Below, piece by piece: positions 45,132 through 53,238 of a stretch of 64,000 nucleotides of DNA; positions within the stretch are counted from its first letter, which is position 1, and each line of letters opens with the position of its first letter. Source of the DNA: an uncultured Chloroflexota bacterium (GTDB lineage Bacteria > Chloroflexota > UBA11872 > VXNJ01); assembly GCA_913043205.1 (NCBI GenBank), contig CAJWLF010000006.1, forward strand, positions 39,242-103,241, given 5' to 3'. A model generated the notes under the pieces. The model was given only the letters and a program-made list of their open reading frames with translations. It did no database searches and was not told the DNA's origin. The position numbers and the translations under genes were made by a program.

Positions 45132-46465
45132 GGCGCAGCATCATGCATCTTGGGCGCCTTGGTCGAAGCCATTGTGATAGTCGCAAACAATAGTAATCCT
45201 ATAGCTATCCACCAAGCCGCAATGTAAGAGCCAGTACTATCCTTTACGTATCCGGCAAGAGGTCCACCTATTAAGGCAGCTGGCAGCATTAACTGCATTG
45301 CCCGGCCTCTAATTTCACCTATATGTTGGTTGCCAAAATAGTTGGGCCAAATTGTATTCCAGACTATTGCTCCACTCGCAGCTCCCAGTCCAAATAACCC
45401 AGTGGCTACAAACACTTGCCATGCTTCTATTACTAGCATCGAAGACACTATCGCAAGGCTCAGAATAACCAATGAGATTGACCCAACAAACCTAGGAGGA
45501 AAGCGGTCTAGCGCAATTCCCGCAGGAACGGCTGCAACCACACTAGTAATAGCTTCCAACGAAAAAGCCAGTCCGATTATTTCTCGCGAAATGCCATTGT
45601 CCTCAAAATATGGAATTCGAAAACTGACTATGGTTCCGAACGCTATGAACTGACAACCCTGAATCACTAAGAGTTTCCAAAATGTAGCGTTGCGAGTGGC
45701 TTCCCTCACGGCCCATGATCTTTCGGAAGATTGATTGTCGGAATTTTGGTCATCGTCACAATTGCTTTGTTCACCACCATCTATGGTCAGCCCCATGTCG
45801 TCTGGCGACCGTCTGATGACAACTATCGATATGGTCACAATCACTAAAGCACCAACTAGTCCTGTGGCCACAAAAGTGAGTCTCCAACCCAAAGCCGAAA
45901 TGAGCCCAGCTATTACTGGGGTTAATAAAATTCCTGCTGGTACCCCTAAAAACACTGCCGACATCGCCTTGCCACGCTTTTTGTGAAACCAGCGTGATAT
46001 AGGGACAGACGAATAGAGGTTGCCACCAGCACCTTGAAAACCGATAAGACCGAGAGCGAAAAAGATGGCGATCATTTGCCATCCAGTCTGTATGAGTGCA
46101 ATACATGCAACCAATGCCCCAGCAATTAACCCGACGATTGCTAGAGGCCAGCGAGAACCGAACTTATCGATTATCCGTCCAATTATGAAACTGGTTACAG
46201 CGAATCCCACGTATCGGGCACTTTGAGCTAATCCAAACATGGATTCATTTATTGCAAGACTGTCTTGCATCGGCCGGATAAAGAAGCCAAAGTTGATACC
46301 AGCCATGCTTACCGACACCAAACTGACCATGGACAACCCAACCACAATGTACCATCCGTAATATATATTTGATGGCAATGTGAACAGCCGTTTAAAGCGT
46401 ATTATATTGCCTCTTCTCTGACAAAATATTTCGATGTACCTCAACCTCCCCAATGTTACGATCAA
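45128..46465 (-). CDS. Major facilitator superfamily transporter
   Basis: This is a 12-helix MFS protein of the monocarboxylate/oxalate-formate-antiporter-like branch, with YYGWYIVVGLSMVSLVSV as helix 1, the loop 2-3 motif GRIIDKFGSRWPLAIVG, and GIALDRFPPRFVG in the second half. A large Asp/Asn/Ser-rich loop (EQSNCDDDQNSDNQSSERS) separates the halves. The longest frame begins at a TTG (46465); a TTG at 46378 would give the more usual MPSNIYYGWYIV start. Converging with a sulfatase, it could import the sulfated substrate or export a product; this is inferred from context only. Confidence 0.88.
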   Translation of the reverse strand: MIVTLGRLRYIEIFCQRRGNIIRFKRLFTLPSNIYYGWYIVVGLSMVSLVSVSMAGINFGFFIRPMQDSLAINESMFGLAQSARYVGFAVTSFIIGRIIDKFGSRWPLAIVGLIAGALVACIALIQTGWQMIAIFFALGLIGFQGAGGNLYSSVPISRWFHKKRGKAMSAVFLGVPAGILLTPVIAGLISALGWRLTFVATGLVGALVIVTISIVVIRRSPDDMGLTIDGGEQSNCDDDQNSDNQSSERSWAVREATRNATFWKLLVIQGCQFIAFGTIVSFRIPYFEDNGISREIIGLAFSLEAITSVVAAVPAGIALDRFPPRFVGSISLVILSLAIVSSMLVIEAWQVFVATGLFGLGAASGAIVWNTIWPNYFGNQHIGEIRGRAMQLMLPAALIGGPLAGYVKDSTGSYIAAWWIAIGLLLFATITMASTKAPKMHDAAP

Positions 46466-46535
46466 CGCCAGTACAAAACTATACTCTCACATAGAGTGCC
46501 ATTACCTAAATGTACTAACCTTTGCCCAGAGTTAA

Positions 46536-46554
46536 TTGCCACGGACAGTGGCAA
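46536..46554 (-). terminator. Hairpin between FGE and MFS genes
   Basis: TTGCCAC (46536-46542) and GTGGCAA (46548-46554) are perfect 7-base arms with a 5-base loop, just after the FGE stop on the minus strand. The following sequence is AT-rich but has no true T-run, so termination or mRNA processing is only a possibility. Confidence 0.35.
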
Positions 46555-46562
46555 AACTCGTA

Positions 46563-47534
46563 TCACACGTCCCTAGCACACCGAAATCCAAGATTACTCG
46601 TACCAGTATCCGGTGTATTCCGACTACGCGCGCCTACTCGATAGCGATTGCAATAAGAGTCGTGACATAGAAAAGAACCGCCCCGCATAACTCTACCATC
46701 ACCACTGTCTGGTCCAAGAGGGTTTTCCAATGACGCATCCAGGTGAAAGTCTATGCTAAACCAGTCTGCGCACCATTCCCATACGTTACCTGACACCTCA
46801 TACAGACCGAACCCATTGGGTAAAAAGGACTTCACCGGTGCCGTCCCAAGATGGCCATCATCCATCGAGTTAAGATCTGGAAACTTCCCTTGCCATATGT
46901 TGCACATGTGTTCACCATCGGGGGTGAGATCATCACCCCACGCATATCGTGCCTGCTGTAATCCGCCTCTAGCAGCGTATTCCCATTCTGCTTCACTAGG
47001 TAGCCGTTTGTCGGCCCATTCACAGTAAGCGATCGCATCATTCCAAGACACATGTACCACTGGATGATCAGGCCTTTTCTTTATATTCGTCCCAGGCCCT
47101 TCCGGATTTTTCCAGTTTGCTCCATTAATTGCTAACCACCAAGGCAACTCAGGAAGTTGTCCCTTTAAGGCCGTTTTATACACACGTTTGGAAACCAAAA
47201 GTTTAAACACATATGACCACCCAAACCTCTCAGATTCTGTCGTATACCCAGTGTCCCGAATAAATTTTCGGAACTCCCTGTTTGTAACGGCGGTTGAATC
47301 GATATCAAATGCGTCCAGATATACCTCGCGAATCGGTCCTTCCCCATCACTAGGGAACCCATCTGCTGCTTCTGTACCCATCAAGAACTTGCCAGCTTGC
47401 AGTCGAATCATGTCAGGGGACTCTTTACTAGCAAGCTGATAAGTATCATGCTTTTTCTTTTCATTGTTTTCGGCAAATGCCCGACCAGGTAAGGAACAAC
47501 AATTCGCGACATCTCCCGAAGGATCTTCGGACAT
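46563..47534 (-). CDS. Formylglycine-generating enzyme (sulfatase-modifying factor)
   Basis: This 323-residue SUMF1-domain protein oxidises the sulfatase active-site Cys to formylglycine. Unlike many SUMF1-fold proteins, it keeps both copper-binding cysteines, C290 and C295, in GSFLCHDSYCNRYRVGARS. It also has GTEAADGFPSDGEGP, HPVVHVSWNDAIAYCEWADKR, PSEAEWEYAARGG and EVSGNVWEWCADW. The match extends to the C-terminal NTPDTGTSNLGFRCA. It lacks a signal peptide, consistent with cytoplasmic modification of the two sulfatases in this window. It is followed by the MFS gene on the same strand. Confidence 0.93.
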   Translation of the reverse strand: MSEDPSGDVANCCSLPGRAFAENNEKKKHDTYQLASKESPDMIRLQAGKFLMGTEAADGFPSDGEGPIREVYLDAFDIDSTAVTNREFRKFIRDTGYTTESERFGWSYVFKLLVSKRVYKTALKGQLPELPWWLAINGANWKNPEGPGTNIKKRPDHPVVHVSWNDAIAYCEWADKRLPSEAEWEYAARGGLQQARYAWGDDLTPDGEHMCNIWQGKFPDLNSMDDGHLGTAPVKSFLPNGFGLYEVSGNVWEWCADWFSIDFHLDASLENPLGPDSGDGRVMRGGSFLCHDSYCNRYRVGARSRNTPDTGTSNLGFRCARDV

Positions 47535-47596
47535 AATAGTTAGCCTAGCTTTTCAATTAACTGTTCAACATTGATCCTGCTCGTATGTTAACTGGA

Positions 47597-48775
47597 TCAT
47601 GTCAAAAATTGTTCCATTCTGTCTAAACCGGTATCTATTTGCTCCATACTGGTAGCGAAACTTAGTCGGATCCCAGAATCCATTCCGAAAGCCGCGCCAG
47701 GGACTACTGCTACGTGAGCTTCTTCCAATAACTTAGAAGCGAATTCAATGGAATTAGACACCCTGACCCTGTCAAAGGTGCCTGAAACATCCGGAAATAT
47801 GTAGAATGCTCCTTGTGGTTCAAAACACCTGACACCATCTATCGAACTTAACCGCTTATGGATATGTACGGCACGGCGTTCGAATTCTTTTCGAAATTCA
47901 TCCACAATAGATTGATCAGCGTCCAGGGCGGCAGCTAGCGCATACTGTGCGAAAGTCGAAGTGCCGCTGGTCGTTTGGGTTTGAACCTTTGCCATAGCAG
48001 AAATAATCTCACGAGGAGCCGCCGCGTATCCAATACGCCACCCGGTCATCGCATAGGTTTTAGACCCAGCATTGAACGTTATCGTGTGTCGACGTGCGTG
48101 TTCAGAGCAAGATGCATAGCTTTTGTAAGTTCGTCCGCCATACAGCAGTCGGTCATACATCTCATCGCTGAACACGACAATCTCGGATTCTTCCAGAACA
48201 TGAGATAACTTTTCAGTTTCCTCCGGGGTATAAGCAAAACCTCCGGGGTTGCTGGGTGAATTGAAGACCACAGCCTTAGTTCTTGGCGTTATGGCCGCTT
48301 CAAGTTGCTCTGGTGAAATCTTAAACCCTTGATCTGGCATACCATTTACGTATACTGGAACGCCATCACATAGCTTTACCTGCTCAGGATAAGACACCCA
48401 ATATGGTGCCGGAATTATCACCTCATCACCCGGATCCAGTAGTGAAGCGAAAGCCAAGAAAAGAGCTTCTTTACCACCTACAGTAACTATCACTTCATTC
48501 GCAGCATCGTATTCCAATTCATTCTCTCGTCTAAGCTTTCTTACTACGGCTTCTTTGAGCGGAAGGACTCCTGATGCAGGAGTGGCGTATTTTGTCTTGC
48601 CTTCATCAATAGCCTTATATGCTGCCGCTCTAATTAGGTCGGGTGTAGGGAAATCGGGTTCGCCAGCACCAAAACTTACAACGTCTACGCCCTCACGCCG
48701 CATCGCACCGGCCCGACTCGTCACGGCCATTGTCGCTGATTCCTCAAGATTGCATACACGATCCGAAAGCTTCAT
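47597..48775 (-). CDS. Class I aminotransferase (aspartate aminotransferase-like)
   Basis: This 392-residue fold-type I PLP enzyme of the Thermus/Bacillus AspC subgroup (Igamma) has VVSFGAGEPDFPTPDLIRAAA, ITPRTKAVVFNSPSNPGGFAYT, the PLP-lysine motif FNAGSKTYAMTGWRIGYAAAP, and Arg in GIRLSFATSMEQID. It most likely transfers amino groups among aspartate, glutamate and perhaps prephenate or alanine. It stands alone on the minus strand, divergent from the SDR triplet. Confidence 0.9.
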   Translation of the reverse strand: MKLSDRVCNLEESATMAVTSRAGAMRREGVDVVSFGAGEPDFPTPDLIRAAAYKAIDEGKTKYATPASGVLPLKEAVVRKLRRENELEYDAANEVIVTVGGKEALFLAFASLLDPGDEVIIPAPYWVSYPEQVKLCDGVPVYVNGMPDQGFKISPEQLEAAITPRTKAVVFNSPSNPGGFAYTPEETEKLSHVLEESEIVVFSDEMYDRLLYGGRTYKSYASCSEHARRHTITFNAGSKTYAMTGWRIGYAAAPREIISAMAKVQTQTTSGTSTFAQYALAAALDADQSIVDEFRKEFERRAVHIHKRLSSIDGVRCFEPQGAFYIFPDVSGTFDRVRVSNSIEFASKLLEEAHVAVVPGAAFGMDSGIRLSFATSMEQIDTGLDRMEQFLT

Positions 48776-48964
48776 TGTTAGCTATGTTTCTCCATGTGTA
48801 ACTGTTTGCATTGTGTCAATAATCGTAATTATCCAGCATGATGCCAAAACTTAATGGCACGGATAACGGTGATTTAGTGTATAGCAATTAATTTGCCATA
48901 GATTTACTAAGACAGAGAACATACCATAGAATCTGACCGAACGCTGAACGGCCGAACAAACACT

Positions 48965-48978
48965 GAGCAATATTGCTC
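48965..48978. promoter_or_regulatory. 14-bp perfect palindrome before the SDR triplet
   Basis: GAGCAATATTGCTC ends 19 bases before the TTG start of the first SDR, so a bound regulator would cover the transcription or translation start region. Three GAAC elements spaced by about 8 bases lie just upstream (48935-48957). Confidence 0.35.
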
Positions 48979-48997
48979 GCAGCCCCGAAGGAACTAT

Positions 48998-49774
48998 TTG
49001 TTGCTAAAACCCGATATTCTCTCTGGAAAGATAGCCGTGGTAACTGGGGCAGGCAGGGGAATAGGCCGGTCCATAGCCTTGGAACTCGCAAAGCATGGAG
49101 CGGACGTAGCAGGCTGCTCACGATCCGCCAACGAATTGGACGAACTAGAAACATCGATCACCGCGATGGACCGTAAAGCTGTCGTCGTGCCAACCGACAT
49201 AACAAATCACAGTCAAGTATCTCATTTTCGGGACGCTGTGATAAGTGAATTTGGGCAGATAGATATACTGATCAACAACGCCGGCGGAGGATTTGAAACT
49301 GGGCCATTCGCCGACAGCACCATTGAAGGTTGGAAAAAGGCCATTGATGTGAATCTAATTGGGACCTATTACAGTACCCGGCTTTTCTTAGACAACATCA
49401 AATCTGGCGGGAAAATTATCAACATAGCGTCTGGAATGGGCCTACAGGCCGTACCAGGAAATTCATCTTACGCAGTAGCTAAAGCGGGGGTGCATATGCT
49501 CACTCAGGTACTGGCGCTTGAACTATGGGATAGAGGTATCGACGTAAATGACGTCATCCCGGGTTTAGTAGCAACTACCAATGTAGAGTGGGCATCGGAC
49601 AGATCCAGTGTTGAAACTGTGTTAGCTGAATTTCAAGACAAAGAACCGCCATTCGCACCAAGCGAGCGCGTCAAACATCCGGACGAACTAGGGGAACTGG
49701 TTTTATGGATAGCTGCACAAGAACCAGGTGGACCAACCGGTCAATCATTTTCCTTAGGTCGTCGGCCGTTCTAA
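48998..49774 (+). CDS. Short-chain dehydrogenase/reductase (tandem copy 1)
   Basis: This 258-residue SDR has [55 protein letters not shown] with Tyr and Lys of the active site, and an unusual C-terminus GPTGQSFSLGRRPF shared with its two neighbours. Beta-2 ends in Cys-Ser-Arg, suggesting NADP. The TTG start has AAGGA seven bases upstream. It is the first of three tandem paralogues that share the motifs WDRGIDVN (or WKQGIDVN) and RRP at the C-terminus. Confidence 0.88.
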   Translation: MLLKPDILSGKIAVVTGAGRGIGRSIALELAKHGADVAGCSRSANELDELETSITAMDRKAVVVPTDITNHSQVSHFRDAVISEFGQIDILINNAGGGFETGPFADSTIEGWKKAIDVNLIGTYYSTRLFLDNIKSGGKIINIASGMGLQAVPGNSSYAVAKAGVHMLTQVLALELWDRGIDVNDVIPGLVATTNVEWASDRSSVETVLAEFQDKEPPFAPSERVKHPDELGELVLWIAAQEPGGPTGQSFSLGRRPF

Positions 49775-49798
49775 TGATGGTCATCATTGAGACCCTAA

Positions 49799-50578
49799 AT
49801 GCCTGAACAAGATCTGCGAGGCAAAGTGGCTGTTATAACTGGGGCTGGCCGAGGTATCGGGCGGTCCATCGCAGTTAAGTTCGCGACAGCTGGAGCAAAT
49901 TTAGCTATTTGCTCTCGTACGAAGGCTTAGTTATTGGAGACGCAAAGACTGGCAGAGGCAAAAGACAGAAACTGCTCCCTATTCATCGCTGACCTAACTG
50001 ACATAGATCAAACAATCCAAGCCTGTAACGAAATTAGAGCTAGATACGACCGCATTGATATATTGATCAATAATGCGGGAGGTGGGGTCGAGAGATCTCC
50101 GTTACCCGAAGCCGACATCATGCTCTGGTGGAAAACGATTGAAACCAATCTTAAAAGCACGGCTATGGTTACACGTTTTCTGCACGATTTACTTCCGGAT
50201 GGCGGCAAAATCATAAATGTTTCTTCAGGAATGGGGCTTTCCCCTGGCTCAGAAAACGATGCTTACAGAGTAGCCAAAGCAGGCGTTCACATATTGACGG
50301 AATCGCTGGCTTTACAGCTTTGGGATCGGGGCATAGATGTGAACAACCTAGTCCCAGGCCCTGTTGCCACAAGCACATTTAACCAGGACGATCCAAGTAA
50401 CCGGCTGGACCCAGCTGACATAATGACTTTGTACGAAGATGGTCCGCCACCGCAATTTCCTTCTGTAGAGCGGGTAAAACATCCAGATGAAGTCGCTAAT
50501 TTAGCCTTATACATAGCCACGTTTGGTAAGGGTGGCCCTAACGGACAAACTTTCTCACTTGCTAGGAGACCATTGTGA
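49799..50578 (+). pseudogene. SDR tandem copy 2 with in-frame TAG
   Basis: The frame opens with ATG at 49799 ([23 protein letters not shown]), runs through the cofactor motif to AICSRTKA, and meets TAG at codon 44 (49928-49930). It then continues in the same frame with LLETQRLAEAKDRNCS to a normal end (NGQTFSLARRPL). Everything else is intact, including NNAGGGVERSPL and the YRVAKAG active site. One base change (for example GAG to TAG) explains it. Translation could restart at the TTG at 49934, but that product would lack the glycine-rich NADP loop. It is therefore a recent nonsense pseudogene, a strain variant or an assembly error. Its 3' end overlaps copy 3 by four bases. Confidence 0.85.
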
Positions 50579-51354
50579 AGATAGATCTTGATTTGACTGG
50601 AAAAACCGTTGTAGTAACTGGTGCAGGTAGGGGCATAGGACGAGCCATCACTTTGAGATTAGCTGAAGCTGGAGCCAATCTCGCAATCAACTCGAGATCT
50701 GAAAAGCCATTGAATGAAGTGGCCGCAAAACTAGAGTCTGGCGGTTCCGAGGTCTTAGCCGTACCAATGGACGTGTCGGATTGGACCGAAGTCCAATCGT
50801 TCGCAAAGACAGTAAGTTCAAAATTCGGCTCTGTCGACATATTGATCAATAATGCAGCAATTGGCACCGATGCTAAAGCAATTCCGGAAAGCGACGTGGA
50901 AGAATGGACCAGCATCATCACTGTGAACATTCTCGGAACTTACTATATGTGCCGAGCATTCATAGAGCATATGGTACCAGGATCTAAAATCATCAATTTC
51001 GGATCTGGCAATGGTCATGCTCCTGCCCCAATACGATCTGCTTACGGCACTAGCAAAGCTGCAGTATCTATATTCAGCGAATATCTAGCAGTAGAGGTGT
51101 GGAAACAGGGAATAGATGTCAACGAATTCATTCCCGGTCCAGTAGCGACAACCATGCTTCCTATGGGCACACATTTACCAAACGAAGAAGCTGTTCGAGC
51201 CGAGCTCGCTAATACAGCTTCAAGCGAAGATCCAAGTGAATGGATTAAAACCCCGGAAGTAGCAGCTGAGCATATCGCCTACATGTGCGCAGCCAGAGAA
51301 CGTGGTCCAACTGGACAGGTTTACTCACTACTACGCAGACCCATCAGGGCGTAG
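50575..51354 (+). CDS. Short-chain dehydrogenase/reductase (tandem copy 3)
   Basis: This 259-residue intact SDR has [28 protein letters not shown] after beta-2 (NADP-like), NNAAIGTDAKAIPESD, FGSGNGHAPAPIRSAYGTSKAA with the active-site pair, and the family-specific ending GPTGQVYSLLRRPIRA. The GTG start lies in a GTGA overlap with copy 2, so translation would normally be coupled to it; the TAG in copy 2 may reduce its expression. The gene converges on the aldo/keto reductase across 43 bases. Substrate unknown. Confidence 0.88.
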   Translation: MKIDLDLTGKTVVVTGAGRGIGRAITLRLAEAGANLAINSRSEKPLNEVAAKLESGGSEVLAVPMDVSDWTEVQSFAKTVSSKFGSVDILINNAAIGTDAKAIPESDVEEWTSIITVNILGTYYMCRAFIEHMVPGSKIINFGSGNGHAPAPIRSAYGTSKAAVSIFSEYLAVEVWKQGIDVNEFIPGPVATTMLPMGTHLPNEEAVRAELANTASSEDPSEWIKTPEVAAEHIAYMCAARERGPTGQVYSLLRRPIRA

Positions 51355-51397
51355 CAGCTCCACATCGCGAACCAGGAGTGATATGCAAACTTGATAT

Positions 51398-52372
51398 CTA
51401 TCCGGGTTTGTAAACACGTCCTGATTCAGGGTCATTTGTGCTCGGTTGAAGTGCCCCAAGTTCGTCCCAACAATTGTCAGGTATATCAATCAGTGCCCAG
51501 TCGAGAGTCTCTTGAACCCTTTCGGGTTTGCTCACACCGCAGACAGTAGATGTCACACGCTCATCGCGCATTGAGAACTGTAAGGCGGCGGCCCCAAGTG
51601 GAACTCCATACCTGTCGACAATACTTTCGACAGCTTGGACTGGAGACAATGTGGTTTCATCTGCATCCATGTAAACATATCTTTTAAACTTTGCAGAGCC
51701 TTTTGCCAAAACCCCTCCAGAATACGGAGCTGCGTTTAGTACTGCAATTCCACGGTCTATAGCCATATTTATCATTCGTTCAGCATTGCGATTAACCATC
51801 GTGAATCTATTGTGTGTTACAAGAGCGTCAAAGTCCCAAGCTTCCAGCAAAGGCGTCATTATGCCCACATTGCCAGCAGCCAGTCCTACAGCCTCAACCA
51901 ATCCTTCCTCCTTCATTGCAAACAAAGTTTCAATAGCTCCACCCGGACCAGTCACATCATTCACATCGGCCACATATTCAGGATCATGCAAATGGAGCAG
52001 TTGAAACTTTTCTATACCAAGGGCGGCCAGACTTTCTTCAGCCGACCGTCGAGCTCTATCTCCGTCGAGCACATTGGTGCTCATATCTCTGTCAATCTTC
52101 GTGGAAATAACAAACCCTTCAGGAAGCCCTCCACGTTCACGAACTACTTTCCCTATACGTTCTTCACTTCGACCAAACCCATAATTGCGGGAAACATCGA
52201 TAAAATTGACCGAACTGTCAAAAATTGCCCGAATAGTGTTTAATGCCCTTTCTTCCCCAACTTCGTACCCGTACGTATCAGGCATATTTCCTAGGCCAGA
52301 TGTTCCAAAGCATATGGACGATACAAATAAACCAGTATCACCTATCTCTGACTTCCCAGCATTACCACTCAT
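51398..52372 (-). CDS. Aldo/keto reductase
   Basis: This 324-residue AKR TIM-barrel has the catalytic tetrad visible in order: Asp in NFIDVSRNYG, Tyr in the same segment, Lys in VISTKID and His in LLHLHDPE. The C-terminal segment VAAL-like LGAAALQFSMRDERVTSTVCGVSKPERVQETL binds the cofactor. It resembles L-fucose/D-threo-aldose dehydrogenase types. The start ATG is set by AAGGAG seven bases upstream; the frame extends 19 codons further but without support. It is divergent from the TetR regulator across a palindromic operator, and so is a likely target of it. Confidence 0.9.
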   Translation of the reverse strand: MSGNAGKSEIGDTGLFVSSICFGTSGLGNMPDTYGYEVGEERALNTIRAIFDSSVNFIDVSRNYGFGRSEERIGKVVRERGGLPEGFVISTKIDRDMSTNVLDGDRARRSAEESLAALGIEKFQLLHLHDPEYVADVNDVTGPGGAIETLFAMKEEGLVEAVGLAAGNVGIMTPLLEAWDFDALVTHNRFTMVNRNAERMINMAIDRGIAVLNAAPYSGGVLAKGSAKFKRYVYMDADETTLSPVQAVESIVDRYGVPLGAAALQFSMRDERVTSTVCGVSKPERVQETLDWALIDIPDNCWDELGALQPSTNDPESGRVYKPG

Positions 52373-52379
52373 TCTTAAT

Positions 52380-52385
52380 CTCCTT
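52380..52385 (-). promoter_or_regulatory. Shine-Dalgarno sequence of the aldo/keto reductase
   Basis: AAGGAG on the minus strand with a 7-base spacer to the ATG at 52372 selects this start. Confidence 0.7.
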
Positions 52386-52506
52386 AGCCTCCGTTGTATA
52401 AACCAACCGGCAATCCGGTAATTCGACACCCATCCTTCTATTCTACGTGGTTAGATAATGGATCCTTCACAATGATATACATTGAAGCACCGGTAACATA
52501 CCGTTT

Positions 52507-52518
52507 CCGACCGGTCGG
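52507..52518. promoter_or_regulatory. Palindromic TetR-type operator
   Basis: CCGACCGGTCGG is a perfect 12-bp palindrome, extended on one side by a further TCGG repeat (to 52522). It lies 60 bases before the tetR ATG and about 135 bases from the divergent aldo/keto reductase start. GACCGGTC-type palindromes are typical sites of TetR-family repressors, so autoregulation is expected. No binding data are available. Confidence 0.6.
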
Positions 52519-52578
52519 TCGGTTTTGTTATTATTTACGAGTCAATTATGAGTTAAATACAACACATTCAGGATTTGT

Positions 52579-53202
52579 ATGCAAAGCCGTGCATTAGATA
52601 AGCGTCAAGACCGGGCGAAACGCACCCGCGACCAGTTGTTAGAAGCGGCTGAATTGGTATTTGCCTCTAAGGGTTACCATGAAACTGCAATGCACGACAT
52701 AGTCACAAAGTCTGGGCGCTCGAAAGGCGCTATTTATTTTCATTTCCCTTCTAAACAATCAGTGTTCGAAGCTGTGCTTGACGCCCTCGCCTACAAACTG
52801 GAACGAAAAGTCAACAACTCTATAGACTTGGCTCCAACTGCCCTTGCTAAATTAGATGCCGCGCTGACCACGCTAGTAGATACTTTTGCTACCCGCCATA
52901 GAATGGCAAGATTGGGACTAATTGAGATTGGAGCTGCCGGCCCAAATTTTCAACCACAAATACAGAGAGTTCGAAATAGATTCACACTCCTGATTCGCAA
53001 GCAATTGGATTATGCCGTCAGCGAAAACCTGATCAACGAAATGGACACCGACCTGGCATCACGCATCTGGTTTGGAGCAATCAATCAGTTTTTGATTGAT
53101 TGGATTCAATCAGGAAGCCGTCGCGAAAAACTCGATACTGATTTGCCAGCGCTTAGGATTAGCTTACTAAAGAGTGTCGGGATAGATTCTCATCTTGTGT
53201 AA
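52579..53202 (+). CDS. TetR-family transcriptional regulator
   Basis: This 207-residue protein has an N-terminal TetR helix-turn-helix (RTRDQLLEAAELVFASKGYHETAMHDIV, then SGRSKGAIYFHFPSKQSVFEAVLD) and a ligand-binding C-terminal domain without a recognisable subfamily. AGGA precedes the ATG. It lies between the aldo/keto reductase (divergent) and the menaquinone genes (same direction, 36 bases before mqnE), so it may control either or both, through the palindrome upstream of it. The ligand is unknown. Confidence 0.92.
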   Translation: MQSRALDKRQDRAKRTRDQLLEAAELVFASKGYHETAMHDIVTKSGRSKGAIYFHFPSKQSVFEAVLDALAYKLERKVNNSIDLAPTALAKLDAALTTLVDTFATRHRMARLGLIEIGAAGPNFQPQIQRVRNRFTLLIRKQLDYAVSENLINEMDTDLASRIWFGAINQFLIDWIQSGSRREKLDTDLPALRISLLKSVGIDSHLV

Positions 53203-53238
53203 TCCAGTTACTTAACATACGACTAAGAGGAATGTAAT

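Noticed and set aside
49928..49930. TAG recoding (pyrrolysine or suppressor) in SDR copy 2
   Set aside because: Several genes in the window end normally in TAG, so this codon is a working stop and a nonsense change is simpler.
51812..52243. Plus-strand frame of 143 codons
   Set aside because: It is antisense to the aldo/keto reductase catalytic region and has no recognisable domain.
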